A stretch of DNA of 52,305 nt from an uncultured Lachnospiraceae bacterium. Lineage in GTDB: Bacteria; Bacillota; Clostridia; Lachnospirales; Lachnospiraceae. A model generated the notes under the pieces. That model did not search any database. It was not told the origin of the DNA and worked only from the letters and a program-made list of their open reading frames with translations. The translations under genes were made by a program, and so were the position numbers. The DNA lies in assembly GCA_910580195.1 (NCBI GenBank), contig CAJTWA010000025.1, positions 1 through 52,305 on the forward strand, written 5' to 3'. Below are positions 1-8,437 of this stretch, in pieces; position 1 is the stretch's first letter; each line of letters opens with the position of its first letter.

Positions 1-90
1 GTCCTTATGGCCGCCATCTAGCCATTTGATGATGTAGTGACAAGCTACACCAGCCGCAACAGCGACCAAAAAAGCAATAATAACTTCCAT
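1..90 (-). CDS. Small hydrophobic peptide, partial (runs off window start)
   Basis: The first 30 codons are visible on the minus strand, starting MEVIIAFLVAVAAGVACHYI, and the frame is still open at base 1. A single transmembrane helix (about residues 3-21) is followed by a short charged tail (KWLDGGHKD). A very strong GGAGGAGG ribosome binding site lies 6-7 bases before the ATG. Short one-helix peptides of this shape with a KWLD-type tail are common in clostridial genomes and are often labelled holin-like toxin; that label is inferred from shape only. The C-terminus lies outside the window. Confidence 0.6.
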   Translation of the reverse strand, partial: MEVIIAFLVAVAAGVACHYIIKWLDGGHKD

Positions 91-345
91 CAGAACACCT
101 CCTCCCGTTGCCGGGTGTAGGTTGGACAACATAAGTATTATAACATGCCATTTGATGCGCTGCTATCTTTTTTCAAAAAATTTTCTATTGTGATTCTGGC
201 TGTCAGAATCCGATGCTCGCTATCCCTGCTATCCCTGTGGACATTCCAAAAGGCAATTCTTTGTACGGCCTCTGAATGTCTTTCTACCTTCCGAAAAAAA
301 TTTATGTTTTGGACATTACTTCATTTAACATTTGCAATCTACACA

Positions 346-633
346 ATGCGTATGACAGAAGAAACTATTTTCGATAAGTGGCAAAAACACACCTTTGAGT
401 TTTATCCTTATCTGGTTTCATACTTGTATGGAACATTAAATACATTAGAAGCCAGCCTTCCGGAACATAGCTTCGTCCGTATCCATCAAAGTTATTTAGT
501 AAATTTAAAACACATCCGGGATGTTGCCAGATATAAAGTAATATTGGAAAACGAAGATGAACTGGCAGTGCCAAAAGTAAGGTATCCGTATGTAAGGGAA
601 AAATATATCACATACCAAGGCGAAGTACTATAA
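346..633 (+). pseudogene. LytTR DNA-binding domain remnant
   Basis: The last 60-70 residues match the C-terminal half of a LytTR domain: a linker ending in TLNTLEASLP, then the typical core FVRIHQSYLVNLKHI, a short strand, and a basic end around PKVRYPYVREKY. LytTR domains normally sit behind a receiver or membrane sensor. Here the reading frame extends upstream to 145, but that stretch is hydrophobic and resembles no receiver, and neither ATG near 346 nor 352 has a ribosome binding site. I read it as a truncated or frameshifted remnant of a LytTR regulator. A short functional LytTR-only protein is less likely. Confidence 0.45.
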
Positions 634-681
634 AATAGTTACAAAAATACACAAAAAAGCCATAGATTTATAGATATTATA

Positions 682-710
682 TTGACGCTAGAAGAAAAAG
701 GATATATTAT
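682..710 (+). promoter_or_regulatory. Sigma-A promoter of the blaI-type operon
   Basis: TTGACG (682-687) and TATTAT (705-710) are separated by 17 bases and lie about 50 bases before the BlaI-type start. No clear TACA-N2-TGTA operator dyad was found. Confidence 0.55.
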
Positions 711-761
711 TATTTTAAGGACACGTTGCCAAAAATTTCGTTGTATTGTGAGGAGAGAACA

Positions 762-1169
762 TTGACTAGAGAAAAAAAATATGAATATGCATTGAGTAAA
801 CGGGAACTGGATATTATGAATGTGCTCTGGGAGGCAGGAAAGCCCATGATAGCTTCGGAGATTCCGGGGGTAGAGCCTAGCTTGAGCATCAACACCGTGC
901 AGTCGGTACTGAAAAAGCTGCGCTTGCGGGGGTTTATTGAAGTAGCAGAGATTGTCCACAGCGGGACGGTCTTAACCAGAAGCTACCGCCCCTTGATTAC
1001 CCCGGAAGATTACGCCATGAATTTTGTAACCAAGGAAGTATACCCATTTGACAAGTTCCTGCCAAAGGCAAAGCTGTTCAGCGCATTATTTGACAGTGAG
1101 GAAAACAGTCAGGCATTAATTGGGGAATTGGAAGAATTCATACAAAAGAAAAAATCAGAAACTGAGTAA
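762..1169 (+). CDS. BlaI/MecI/CopY-family transcriptional repressor
   Basis: Predicted DNA-binding repressor of 135 residues. The N-terminal winged helix is recognisable: LSKRELDIMNVLWEAGKPM, then helix-turn-helix residues around SINTVQSVLKKLRLRGFIEV, followed by the beta wing and a helical dimerisation tail. I choose the TTG at 762 because AGGAGAG (751-757) precedes it and the protein then starts MTREKKYEYALSK; upstream codons in frame lack any such site. It lies 11 bases before an M56 membrane metallopeptidase, the usual blaI-blaR arrangement, in which the peptidase relieves repression by causing repressor cleavage. No beta-lactamase gene is nearby, so the inducer is not evident. Confidence 0.88.
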   Translation: MTREKKYEYALSKRELDIMNVLWEAGKPMIASEIPGVEPSLSINTVQSVLKKLRLRGFIEVAEIVHSGTVLTRSYRPLITPEDYAMNFVTKEVYPFDKFLPKAKLFSALFDSEENSQALIGELEEFIQKKKSETE

Positions 1170-1180
1170 GGAGGGGCGTT

Positions 1181-2317
1181 ATGGATATTTCGCCGACTTC
1201 CCTGCTGTCAGGCCAGATCAGCAGCACAATCCTTATTTTTCTGGCCTGCTTTATCTTAAAGAATAGCAGGGGGCTGAAATTTGTCGGGAGATATGCCCAC
1301 ATTTTTTTGGCAGCCATTGTAGTCCGGATGGCAGTGCCAGCAGAATTTAAGTTTACTGTGACTTTGATAAGCAAGCGTATCCTGACGAACCTGCAGGACC
1401 TGATGCTCTATGAGGTAGGCATGGGCGGGCGTAAGTGTTCCGTCGGGCAGGCGTTGCTGGCAGTATGGGCAGTGACAGCGGCTGGCCGCCTGTTCCTTTT
1501 GCTTTGGGAATACATACGTTTTTTGCAGATTATTAACCAATGCCCGCGTTATCAGGAGCAAGGGATTCTGGACGCCATACAGAGGGTGAACCAAGAATGT
1601 GGGAAAAGGAAGAAGTTTGAAGTGCGTTTCGCGCCATTTGTGCAGACGCCTGCAATTTTTGGCTTAGTACGGCCTGTCATACTGATGCCGGGCACGGATT
1701 ACATAGGAGAGGATTACTATTATATCCTGAAGCATGAAATGCTGCATTATTACCACCATGACATGCTGGCAAAAGCCGCCTGCGAAGTGTTATGCGCCAT
1801 TTACTGGTGGAATCCGGCGGTTTACCTTTTGCGGCGTGCCGCAGCATCCATCATGGAGATTCAGGTGGACTGTTCCCTTGCGTCGGGCCTAAGCCCCAAA
1901 GAGAAAATCAGTTATATGGAATGTATCGTAAAGGCAATGAAGGAGGGGGACGGGAAGAAAGAGGCCGAGCTCTTGATTACATTTGCTCCCGGGAACAGTT
2001 CCGTGATGAAGCAGAGGTTCCAATGCATCTGGGAGGGCCAATGGGAACAAAAGAGGTGGAAAGGGGCAGCGGCAGCCCTGCTCTCTGTGCTGCTGTATAT
2101 AGCGTCCGCATCCATCATCGTGGAACCCTATTATGATTACGAGCTTCCCGGTACTTTCAGCGATCCAGATCCAGAAACTTCATTCTTAATAGAAAAAGAT
2201 GGCTATTACGAGTTTTATCTGGATGGCGAATATTATGGGTATTGTTATGAGATTAAAGAACCGGTGTCAGAACTTAAAATCTATAAAAGCATGGAGGAAA
2301 GGTTCAATGAAAAATAA
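1181..2317 (+). CDS. M56-family membrane metallopeptidase (BlaR1-like, no penicillin sensor domain)
   Basis: A 378-residue membrane protein. Hydrophobic helices cover about residues 10-30, 40-55 and 85-110, and another lies near residue 300. The zinc peptidase motif HEMLH is near residue 185, in KHEMLHYYHHD, followed by the conserved IYWWNPAVYLL segment and a downstream helix with EIQVDC. BlaR1/MecR1 proteins carry a C-terminal penicillin-binding sensor of about 250 residues; here only about 60 residues follow the last helix, rich in acidic and tyrosine residues, so the signal must differ. The start has GGAGG at 1170-1174. It overlaps the next small gene by 11 bases, which suggests translational coupling. 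Confidence 0.85.
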   Translation: MDISPTSLLSGQISSTILIFLACFILKNSRGLKFVGRYAHIFLAAIVVRMAVPAEFKFTVTLISKRILTNLQDLMLYEVGMGGRKCSVGQALLAVWAVTAAGRLFLLLWEYIRFLQIINQCPRYQEQGILDAIQRVNQECGKRKKFEVRFAPFVQTPAIFGLVRPVILMPGTDYIGEDYYYILKHEMLHYYHHDMLAKAACEVLCAIYWWNPAVYLLRRAAASIMEIQVDCSLASGLSPKEKISYMECIVKAMKEGDGKKEAELLITFAPGNSSVMKQRFQCIWEGQWEQKRWKGAAAALLSVLLYIASASIIVEPYYDYELPGTFSDPDPETSFLIEKDGYYEFYLDGEYYGYCYEIKEPVSELKIYKSMEERFNEK

Positions 2318-2540
2318 GGGAAAAAAGTTACTAATTGCCGTTGTTTTTGCATGTACCGCATGTACAGCCATGCCATTTGCCCCGGCAAGGGACGCATACG
2401 CAATGGAAAAAGGTTCCGAAGAGATTATGCCTCTGGCCGATGTGCTGGAGTGGAAGTATAAAATGGAAAACGGCGTGTGGTATAGGCGTCAGTTTAACCG
2501 CACCACAGGAAAATGGGTTGGGGAGTGGGAAAGGTTTTAA
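2307..2540 (+). CDS. Small secreted protein of unknown function
   Basis: A 77-residue product beginning MKNKGKKLLIAVVFACTACT, a clear signal peptide with probable cleavage after the alanine-rich stretch around residues 25-32. The mature part is about 45 residues and carries a tyrosine/tryptophan/arginine-rich segment (WKYKMENGVWYRRQFNRTTG, then KWVGEWERF). The start is inside the 3' end of the M56 peptidase gene, with GGAGGA at 2294-2299. Its place as the last gene of a blaI-blaR-like operon suggests it is the regulated output or the ligand sensed by the membrane peptidase; that is inference. I do not recognise the family. Confidence 0.6.
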   Translation: MKNKGKKLLIAVVFACTACTAMPFAPARDAYAMEKGSEEIMPLADVLEWKYKMENGVWYRRQFNRTTGKWVGEWERF

Positions 2541-2830
2541 TCTATTCTGCAAAAAAAAGGTTGCTGCAGAAAGCCGGTGCACAAGCAAAATATAGAAGTG
2601 CTCCCATCCATTCCATGTTAGCCATTGCACCCCTGCTTGCAGCAGCCCATCCCTACCCGTATTCCCATGAAATGCACTGCTATACAACAAAGGAAGAATC
2701 CCCAAACTGTGCTGTGACGCAGCCCGGGGATTCCATTCTTTCATGGGTTCGATACCCCGTTGTTTGCAGCGGGGCCATTCATTCGTTGTTCACACGGAAC
2801 GATTGCATATTTTTTGCCTAATGGCATTAT
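2541..2830. other. Non-coding spacer without recognised feature
   Basis: About 290 bases between the small secreted protein gene and palindromic element A1. Reading frames here are short, lack ribosome binding sites and have no recognisable family. No convincing terminator was seen. Confidence 0.4.
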
Positions 2831-2988
2831 ATTACTCCGGCGGTTAAATATCGACGTTTTTACTTGCCTAAATTTCCATCTGCTGCGTTGTCATCCGTTG
2901 ACGTAGCCCCGCTACGCTGCCTTCTTCCGCCTTGCAGATGAAAATTTATTCTGCGTAAAATTCGTCGATATTTAACCGCCGGAGTAAT
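2831..2988. repeat. Palindromic intergenic element, family A, copy 1 (MITE-like)
   Basis: This 158-base element starts ATTACTCCGGCGGTTAAATA and ends with its reverse complement. The match continues inside through TAAATTTCCATCTGC and GCAGATGAAAATTTA, so the whole element folds into one long hairpin with a tip near GTTGTCATCCGTTGACG. Two other copies lie at 47660 and 51537. No coding capacity was seen. The size and terminal inverted repeats resemble a MITE or a large REP-type element, but no matching transposase lies in the window. Confidence 0.9.
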
Positions 2989-3150
2989 AGCGTATGTACA
3001 AAAGTTATTTCATATGCTTTTTGCAAAAATTCCATCCTTTTGATCTCATTCGGCCAAGGATAAGCAAAAAACTTATTTTCCACAATAACCACATCTCAAT
3101 TACACAGACCACATTTCCCAGAACCAACCAAACATTTTCCCCAATACACA

Positions 3151-3319
3151 GGCAATTCCGGGCAGCCCTTCCTCACGCAAACGGTTCATGGGCGCCCTTA
3201 GTGGAGGCGAAATCCACTGCTTACGAAGACTTAGGAAGGAAGGCTTTCCTGACTTCCCGAGGAAGAATCCAAAAATAACGTTGCCCAGTTTGCGTGAGGA
3301 AGGGCTGCCCGGAATTGCC
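3151..3319. repeat. Palindromic intergenic element, family B, copy 1
   Basis: The first 32 bases (3151-3182, starting GGCAATTCCGGGCAGCCCTT) are the exact reverse complement of bases 3288-3319. The interior holds GGCGCCCTTAGTGGAGGCGA and a second nested inverted segment around GGAAGGAAGGCTTTCC. A second full copy lies at 52040-52220 and a fragment at 30161-30199. It ends about 140 bases before the DUF2185 gene and could also act as a transcription barrier. Confidence 0.88.
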
Positions 3320-3458
3320 GTCCGCCCTCCCCCAAAGAGCAAAAATCCCCCCACCCATCACTTTTTTATTGCACTTTTTTCCATTTAAGGGTAAGATAGA
3401 AAGGAAGTTTTTAATCACGGTTGGGCAGCACCGCATTTGCCCATATAAAGGAGTAAGC

Positions 3459-4661
3459 ATGGGATTATTCAATAGGAAGAAAAAAGAAGCGAAAGCAGAA
3501 AAAACAGAAGCAAAAACAGAAGCAAAAACAGGAAAAACAGAAATAAACACAAACACAGAACCAGAAAAAGCCCAAGAACCAGCCAAAGCCCCCCAAGCCC
3601 AAGGCACGCAAGGCGCCACCCCTGCGCAGCCTTACATTGAAGCGGCAGGCTTTACTATCGTCAGCAAGTCCATCCTCAATGGGACCTCCAAGTTGAAATG
3701 GCTGTTCCGCCATGACAACGGGCAGGGGAACGGCTGGATTGCCTTTGGGGACAGCGATACCCAAGAATATGTGGACAACCCGGACAATATGGCAGTTGTG
3801 GATTACAATGAACTGATAAAAATTGAGCCTGCAGCGGCCAACGTGTACTACCTTCCCTTCGGGGCTGATTTAGAGTTCCGGGCAGACGGGACAGGCTCTT
3901 ATTTCGTGGACACCGCTACAGGGGAAGAAATCCGGGAGCAGGTGCTGCCGCCCCTTAGGGCAATTTTTGAAAAAAACCTGAAATTTTTAAATAAAGAAAC
4001 CTACCCAGAAGAATTTTTCAGGGGCCTGTTCCAGAAAGGCGGCATACAGGAACCCTACGTTCTCGGGAAAGCAGATTTTCCTACGGGGGAAATTGTCCTC
4101 TCCGACCCCATTGTATATCTGGGAACCCAGTACATGGTGACATTGGAGCAGAAAATCCCTGCCGGCAGCTACCCGGTGGAACTGTGCATCTGCCATTCGG
4201 AGCAAGTGGGGGTGCGGATTGCGGCAGCAAGGCTCATAATCAGCAGCCAAGAGCCCGTCCGGCATGAGATTGCAATGCCAAAAGGCAGCTCCAAGGAAGA
4301 CTTGGGCAAGCCGGGGGTATGGGCATTTTTCGGCGTGGACAACGGCCTTGCTTGCTTTACCGATGCAAAGGTAGCTGTGAAATACCGTGAATTTATCAGC
4401 GGGTGGAAACGGGAGAACCCGGGGAAAAATGAATATTTCGAATATTTTGCATACTTTTTCCAGAAAAGCTATGAGAAGCACCCAAGCCTTCAGCGGGAAA
4501 GCGGGGATTTCCTCCTCTGGCAGATGCCGGGGACAGGGGACCGGCTGGCAATGTTTGCAAGCGGCATGGGGGATGGAATTTACAGCGGCTATTGGGGGAT
4601 AGATAGGGAAGGGAAGGTAACGGAGCTTGTAGTGCCCTTTATCAACCCTGAATTTTTGTAA
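3459..4661 (+). CDS. DUF2185-DUF4241 two-domain protein with charged N-terminal tail
   Basis: A 400-residue predicted soluble protein. Residues 1-50 are a low-complexity Lys/Glu/Ala/Thr tail (MGLFNRKKKEAKAEKTEAKT and on). Residues about 60-150 resemble DUF2185 (GWIAFGDSDTQEYVDNPDN). The C-terminal 190 residues resemble DUF4241, ending with GDRLAMFASGMGDGIYSGYW. Both families are frequent in Firmicutes and are often linked with polymorphic-toxin immunity sets; the fusion suggests a binding or immunity-type role, which is inference. The start has AAAGGAG at 3447-3453. The gene runs 66 bases ahead of dnaE. No toxin gene is visible next to it. Confidence 0.72.
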   Translation: MGLFNRKKKEAKAEKTEAKTEAKTGKTEINTNTEPEKAQEPAKAPQAQGTQGATPAQPYIEAAGFTIVSKSILNGTSKLKWLFRHDNGQGNGWIAFGDSDTQEYVDNPDNMAVVDYNELIKIEPAAANVYYLPFGADLEFRADGTGSYFVDTATGEEIREQVLPPLRAIFEKNLKFLNKETYPEEFFRGLFQKGGIQEPYVLGKADFPTGEIVLSDPIVYLGTQYMVTLEQKIPAGSYPVELCICHSEQVGVRIAAARLIISSQEPVRHEIAMPKGSSKEDLGKPGVWAFFGVDNGLACFTDAKVAVKYREFISGWKRENPGKNEYFEYFAYFFQKSYEKHPSLQRESGDFLLWQMPGTGDRLAMFASGMGDGIYSGYWGIDREGKVTELVVPFINPEFL

Positions 4662-4727
4662 GCCGTTTTCATCTGCTTTTTGCAGTTTGGTACATAAGGA
4701 ACAGCAGTTTAGGAAGGATGGGGATTT

Positions 4728-7700
4728 ATGTCATTTGTGCACCTTCATGTCCATACGGAATACAGCCTTTTGGACGGCTCCAATAAAATCAACGAATACG
4801 TTTCCAGAGTGAAGGAACTGGGCATGGATGCAGCAGCTATCACGGACCATGGAGCCATGTACGGGGTCATTGACTTTTACCGGGCTGCCCGTGAGGTGGG
4901 CATTAAGCCTATTTTGGGCTGCGAGGTCTATGTGGCCCCAGGCTCCCGGTTTGACAGGGAGAAGGTGGAAGGGGAAGACCGTTATTTCCATCTGGTTTTG
5001 CTGGCGGAAAATAACAAGGGTTATGCCAATTTGATGAAAATTGTATCCCGTGGGTATACGGAAGGGTATTATTACAGGCCCCGGGTAGACCGCGAGGTGC
5101 TGGAAACCTACCGGGAAGGGCTGATTGTCCTTAGCGCCTGCCTGGCCGGGGAAGTCCAGAAGCACCTGTCCCGGGGGGCTTACCAAGAAGCCAAAGAAGC
5201 GGCATTGTGGCATGAAAAAACCTTTGGGCAGGGGAATTATTTTCTGGAGCTCCAAGACCATGGGCTGCCGGAGCAGCGGGGCGTGAACCAGCAGCTTTTG
5301 CGCCTAAGCCAAGAAACAGGCATCCCCCTTGTGGCTACCAACGACGTCCATTACACCTATGAAACGGACGTGGATTCCCACGATATCCTGCTGTGCATCC
5401 AGACTGGGAAGAAATTAAGCGATGAAAACCGTATGCGCTACGAGGGCGGGCAGTTCTATGTCAAATCTGAGGAGCAGATGCGCGGGCTCTTCCCATATGC
5501 CTTGGAGGCTTTGGAAAATACCCAGAAGATTGCGGATCGGTGCAATGTGGAAATTGAATTCGGCGTCACAAAGCTGCCCAAGTTTGACGTGCCGGAGGGC
5601 TACACCTCATGGGAATACCTGCAAAAGCTCTGCTATGAAGGGTTAAGCCAGAGATACCCGGCAGAAGGCGGCCTTGCTGCAATCCCCGGAAAAGGGGAAG
5701 TGCCTTATGGGGAACTGAAAAGCCAGCTTGCGTATGAACTGGGCATCATCCAGCAGATGGGGTATGTGGATTATTTCCTGATTGTCTGGGATTTCATCCG
5801 TTTTGCACGGGAAAGCGGCATTGCAGTTGGGCCGGGGCGTGGGAGCGCGGCAGGCTCCCTTGTGTCGTATACCCTGAAAATTACAAATATCGACCCCATA
5901 CGCTACAGCCTGATTTTCGAGCGGTTCCTAAACCCAGAGCGCGTGACGATGCCGGATATTGATATTGATTTCTGCGTAGAGCGCAGGCAGGAAGTCATAG
6001 ATTATGTAGGGGAAAAGTACGGCAAGGACCGGGTGGTGCAGATTGTCACCTTCGGTACGATGGCTGCAAGGGGCGTCATCCGGGACGTGGGTCGGGTCAT
6101 GGACATGCCTTATGCCTTTGTGGACAATATTGCCAAGCAGATTCCCACGGAGCCTGGGATTACCATTGACAAGGCCTTGGAAATGAACCGGGAACTGCGC
6201 ACCATGTACGAAACGGACGAGAGCATTACAAGGCTCATCGACATGTCAAGGCGGTTAGAGGGCCTCCCAAGGCACACTTCCATGCACGCGGCAGGGGTAG
6301 TCATCAGTTCTAAGGAAATTGACGAGTTCGTGCCCCTTTCAAGGGGAAGCGACGGCGCAATTACCACCCAGTTTACCATGACGACTTTGGAAGAACTGGG
6401 CCTTCTGAAAATGGATTTCCTAGGCTTGCGGAACTTAACAGTTTTGCAAAATGCCGTGAACCTCATCAATGAGGGGACAGGCGCGGGGCTGGACATTGAC
6501 AAAATAGACTTTGCCGACAAGGCCGTGCTGGATTCCATCGGCACCGGGCGGACGGAAGGGGTGTTCCAGCTAGAAAGCGGCGGGATGAAAAATTTCATGA
6601 AGGAGCTAAAGCCCCAGAGCCTTGAGGACATTATCGCAGGGATTTCCCTGTACCGGCCAGGCCCCATGGATTTTATCCCCGCCTATATCCGGGGGAAAAA
6701 TAACCCAGAGTCCGTCACTTACGACTGCCCCCAGCTAGAGCCAATCCTTGCGCCCACTTATGGATGCATTGTGTACCAAGAGCAGGTCATGCAGATTGTG
6801 CGGGATTTGGCCGGCTATACCTTGGGCCGCAGCGATTTGGTGCGCCGCGCCATGTCCAAGAAAAAAGCTGCCGTCATGGAAAAAGAGCGGAAGAATTTTG
6901 TCTACGGCAATCCGGAGGAAGGCGTCCCCGGCTGCATCAGCAATGGGATTGACGAGAAAACTGCCAACAAAATTTATGACGAAATGATAGATTTTGCAAA
7001 ATATGCCTTCAACAAATCCCATGCGGCCGCCTATGCCGTAGTGGCCTACCAGACGGCTTACCTGAAATACTATTACCCCTTGGAATACCTTGCCTCTTTG
7101 ATGAGCTCCGTCATGGGGCATATCGGCAAGATTTCCGAGTATATCTTCACCTGCCGCCAGATGGGGATTTCTGTGCTGCCCCCCAGCGTCAACGAAGGGG
7201 AAAGCTATTTTTCCGTGTCAGGCGGGGCAATCCGCTACGGCCTTTCCGCCATCAAGAGCGTCAACCACGCATTCATCAAGAACCTCTGCGAAGAGCGCAA
7301 AGAGCGTGGGAAATTTACCAGCCTCTTGGATTTCCTCACCCGGATGGCGGACAAGGAAATCAATAAGCGGGTGGTGGAAAACTTGATTAAGGCAGGGGCG
7401 CTTGACAATCTTGGAGCCACAAGGAAACAGAGCATGATGGTCTATGCAGGCATTATGGAAGGCCTTGCCCAAGACAAGAAAAATACCATGGCAGGCCAGA
7501 TGACCCTCTTTGACTTTGCCGGGGAGGAAGAGAAAGCAGATTTTGAGGTAAAAATGCCGGATGTCGGGGAGTATGCAAGGGAAACCTACCTAGGCTTTGA
7601 AAAAGAGGTGCTGGGCATCTACATCAGCGGCCACCCCCTTGAGGAATACGAAGAAAAGCTCAAGAAAAATGTCACCCGCGTCACCACGGATTTCCTTTTG

Positions 7701-8249
7701 GACGAAGAAACCGGCCAGCCAAAGGCCAAAGAAGGGGAAATTGCCATGGTGGGCGGCATGATTGTAGACAAGACCATCAAGTACACCAAGCAGAACCAGA
7801 CCATGGCATTTATCACCTTGGAGGACTTGGTAGGGAACTTGGAAATCATTATTTTTCCGAAAAATTATGAGAAAAACAGCCATATGCTGAACTTGGACGC
7901 GAAAGTATTCGTCAAGGGCCGGGTCATTACGGAGGAGGAAAAAAACGGGAAATTAATCTGTGAGAAAATTTACTCCTTTGACGACACCCCCAAGGAGCTG
8001 TGGCTCCAGTTTGCCACCAAGGAGGAGTACAGCCAGAAAGAGGGGAAACTGATGGAGCTTCTGGGCGCCGGGGATGGGACCAGCCAAGTAGTCGTCTATA
8101 TTTCCAAGGAAAAACAGATGAAACGCCTGCCCCCCCGCTACGGCATTGGCATTACGCCGGAACTCATGAACAGTTTCACTAACTTTTTCGGGGAAAAAAA
8201 TGTAAAAGTTGTAGAAAAGGGCATTGAAAATCTTGCCAAAAGATATTAA
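4728..8249 (+). CDS. dnaE: DNA polymerase III subunit alpha
   Basis: A 1173-residue replicative polymerase of the DnaE type. The N-terminal PHP domain has HLHVHTEYSLLDG (residues 5-17) with later metal ligands. The polymerase palm carries GPGRGSAAGSLVSY and the catalytic aspartates in PDIDIDFC. The fingers region is around SLYRPGPMDFIPAYI. The helix-hairpin-helix part is near residues 835-900. An OB-fold follows near residues 1000-1080, around MVGGMIVDKTIKYTKQNQTM. Length fits the family. The start is preceded by GGAAGGATGGGGATTT. Clostridia usually have PolC as main replicase, with DnaE extending primers, so this is likely the second polymerase. Confidence 0.97.
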   Translation: MSFVHLHVHTEYSLLDGSNKINEYVSRVKELGMDAAAITDHGAMYGVIDFYRAAREVGIKPILGCEVYVAPGSRFDREKVEGEDRYFHLVLLAENNKGYANLMKIVSRGYTEGYYYRPRVDREVLETYREGLIVLSACLAGEVQKHLSRGAYQEAKEAALWHEKTFGQGNYFLELQDHGLPEQRGVNQQLLRLSQETGIPLVATNDVHYTYETDVDSHDILLCIQTGKKLSDENRMRYEGGQFYVKSEEQMRGLFPYALEALENTQKIADRCNVEIEFGVTKLPKFDVPEGYTSWEYLQKLCYEGLSQRYPAEGGLAAIPGKGEVPYGELKSQLAYELGIIQQMGYVDYFLIVWDFIRFARESGIAVGPGRGSAAGSLVSYTLKITNIDPIRYSLIFERFLNPERVTMPDIDIDFCVERRQEVIDYVGEKYGKDRVVQIVTFGTMAARGVIRDVGRVMDMPYAFVDNIAKQIPTEPGITIDKALEMNRELRTMYETDESITRLIDMSRRLEGLPRHTSMHAAGVVISSKEIDEFVPLSRGSDGAITTQFTMTTLEELGLLKMDFLGLRNLTVLQNAVNLINEGTGAGLDIDKIDFADKAVLDSIGTGRTEGVFQLESGGMKNFMKELKPQSLEDIIAGISLYRPGPMDFIPAYIRGKNNPESVTYDCPQLEPILAPTYGCIVYQEQVMQIVRDLAGYTLGRSDLVRRAMSKKKAAVMEKERKNFVYGNPEEGVPGCISNGIDEKTANKIYDEMIDFAKYAFNKSHAAAYAVVAYQTAYLKYYYPLEYLASLMSSVMGHIGKISEYIFTCRQMGISVLPPSVNEGESYFSVSGGAIRYGLSAIKSVNHAFIKNLCEERKERGKFTSLLDFLTRMADKEINKRVVENLIKAGALDNLGATRKQSMMVYAGIMEGLAQDKKNTMAGQMTLFDFAGEEEKADFEVKMPDVGEYARETYLGFEKEVLGIYISGHPLEEYEEKLKKNVTRVTTDFLLDEETGQPKAKEGEIAMVGGMIVDKTIKYTKQNQTMAFITLEDLVGNLEIIIFPKNYEKNSHMLNLDAKVFVKGRVITEEEKNGKLICEKIYSFDDTPKELWLQFATKEEYSQKEGKLMELLGAGDGTSQVVVYISKEKQMKRLPPRYGIGITPELMNSFTNFFGEKNVKVVEKGIENLAKRY

Positions 8250-8357
8250 AATAGAATAGATTAAGGTTACTGCTTTACTGCTTTGCTGGATGCTGTGCAG
8301 GATGGCACATGGCAGCAAAGGGATATATGGAAAAATATGCAGGGTTATGCATGGAAA

Positions 8358-8388
8358 ATCTCCCCAAGGGAATTTGGCCTTGGGGGAT
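8358..8388. promoter_or_regulatory. Hairpin in the dnaE-pfkA spacer
   Basis: ATCTCCCCAAGG pairs with CCTTGGGGGAT around a short loop. No T-run follows on the plus strand, so it is more likely an mRNA 5' structure of pfkA or a processing site than a terminator. Confidence 0.4.
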
Positions 8389-8437
8389 TCAAATGGAATA
8401 GAAGAGAGAATCAGGACAGAAAACAGGAGGGACGGTT

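Noticed and set aside
145..345. Extended frame upstream of the LytTR domain
   Set aside because: It is hydrophobic, lacks receiver motifs and has no ribosome binding site at its start; treated as non-coding or frameshifted.
2513..2821. 102-codon frame downstream of the secreted peptide gene
   Set aside because: Overlaps the end of the real gene, no ribosome site and no recognisable sequence.
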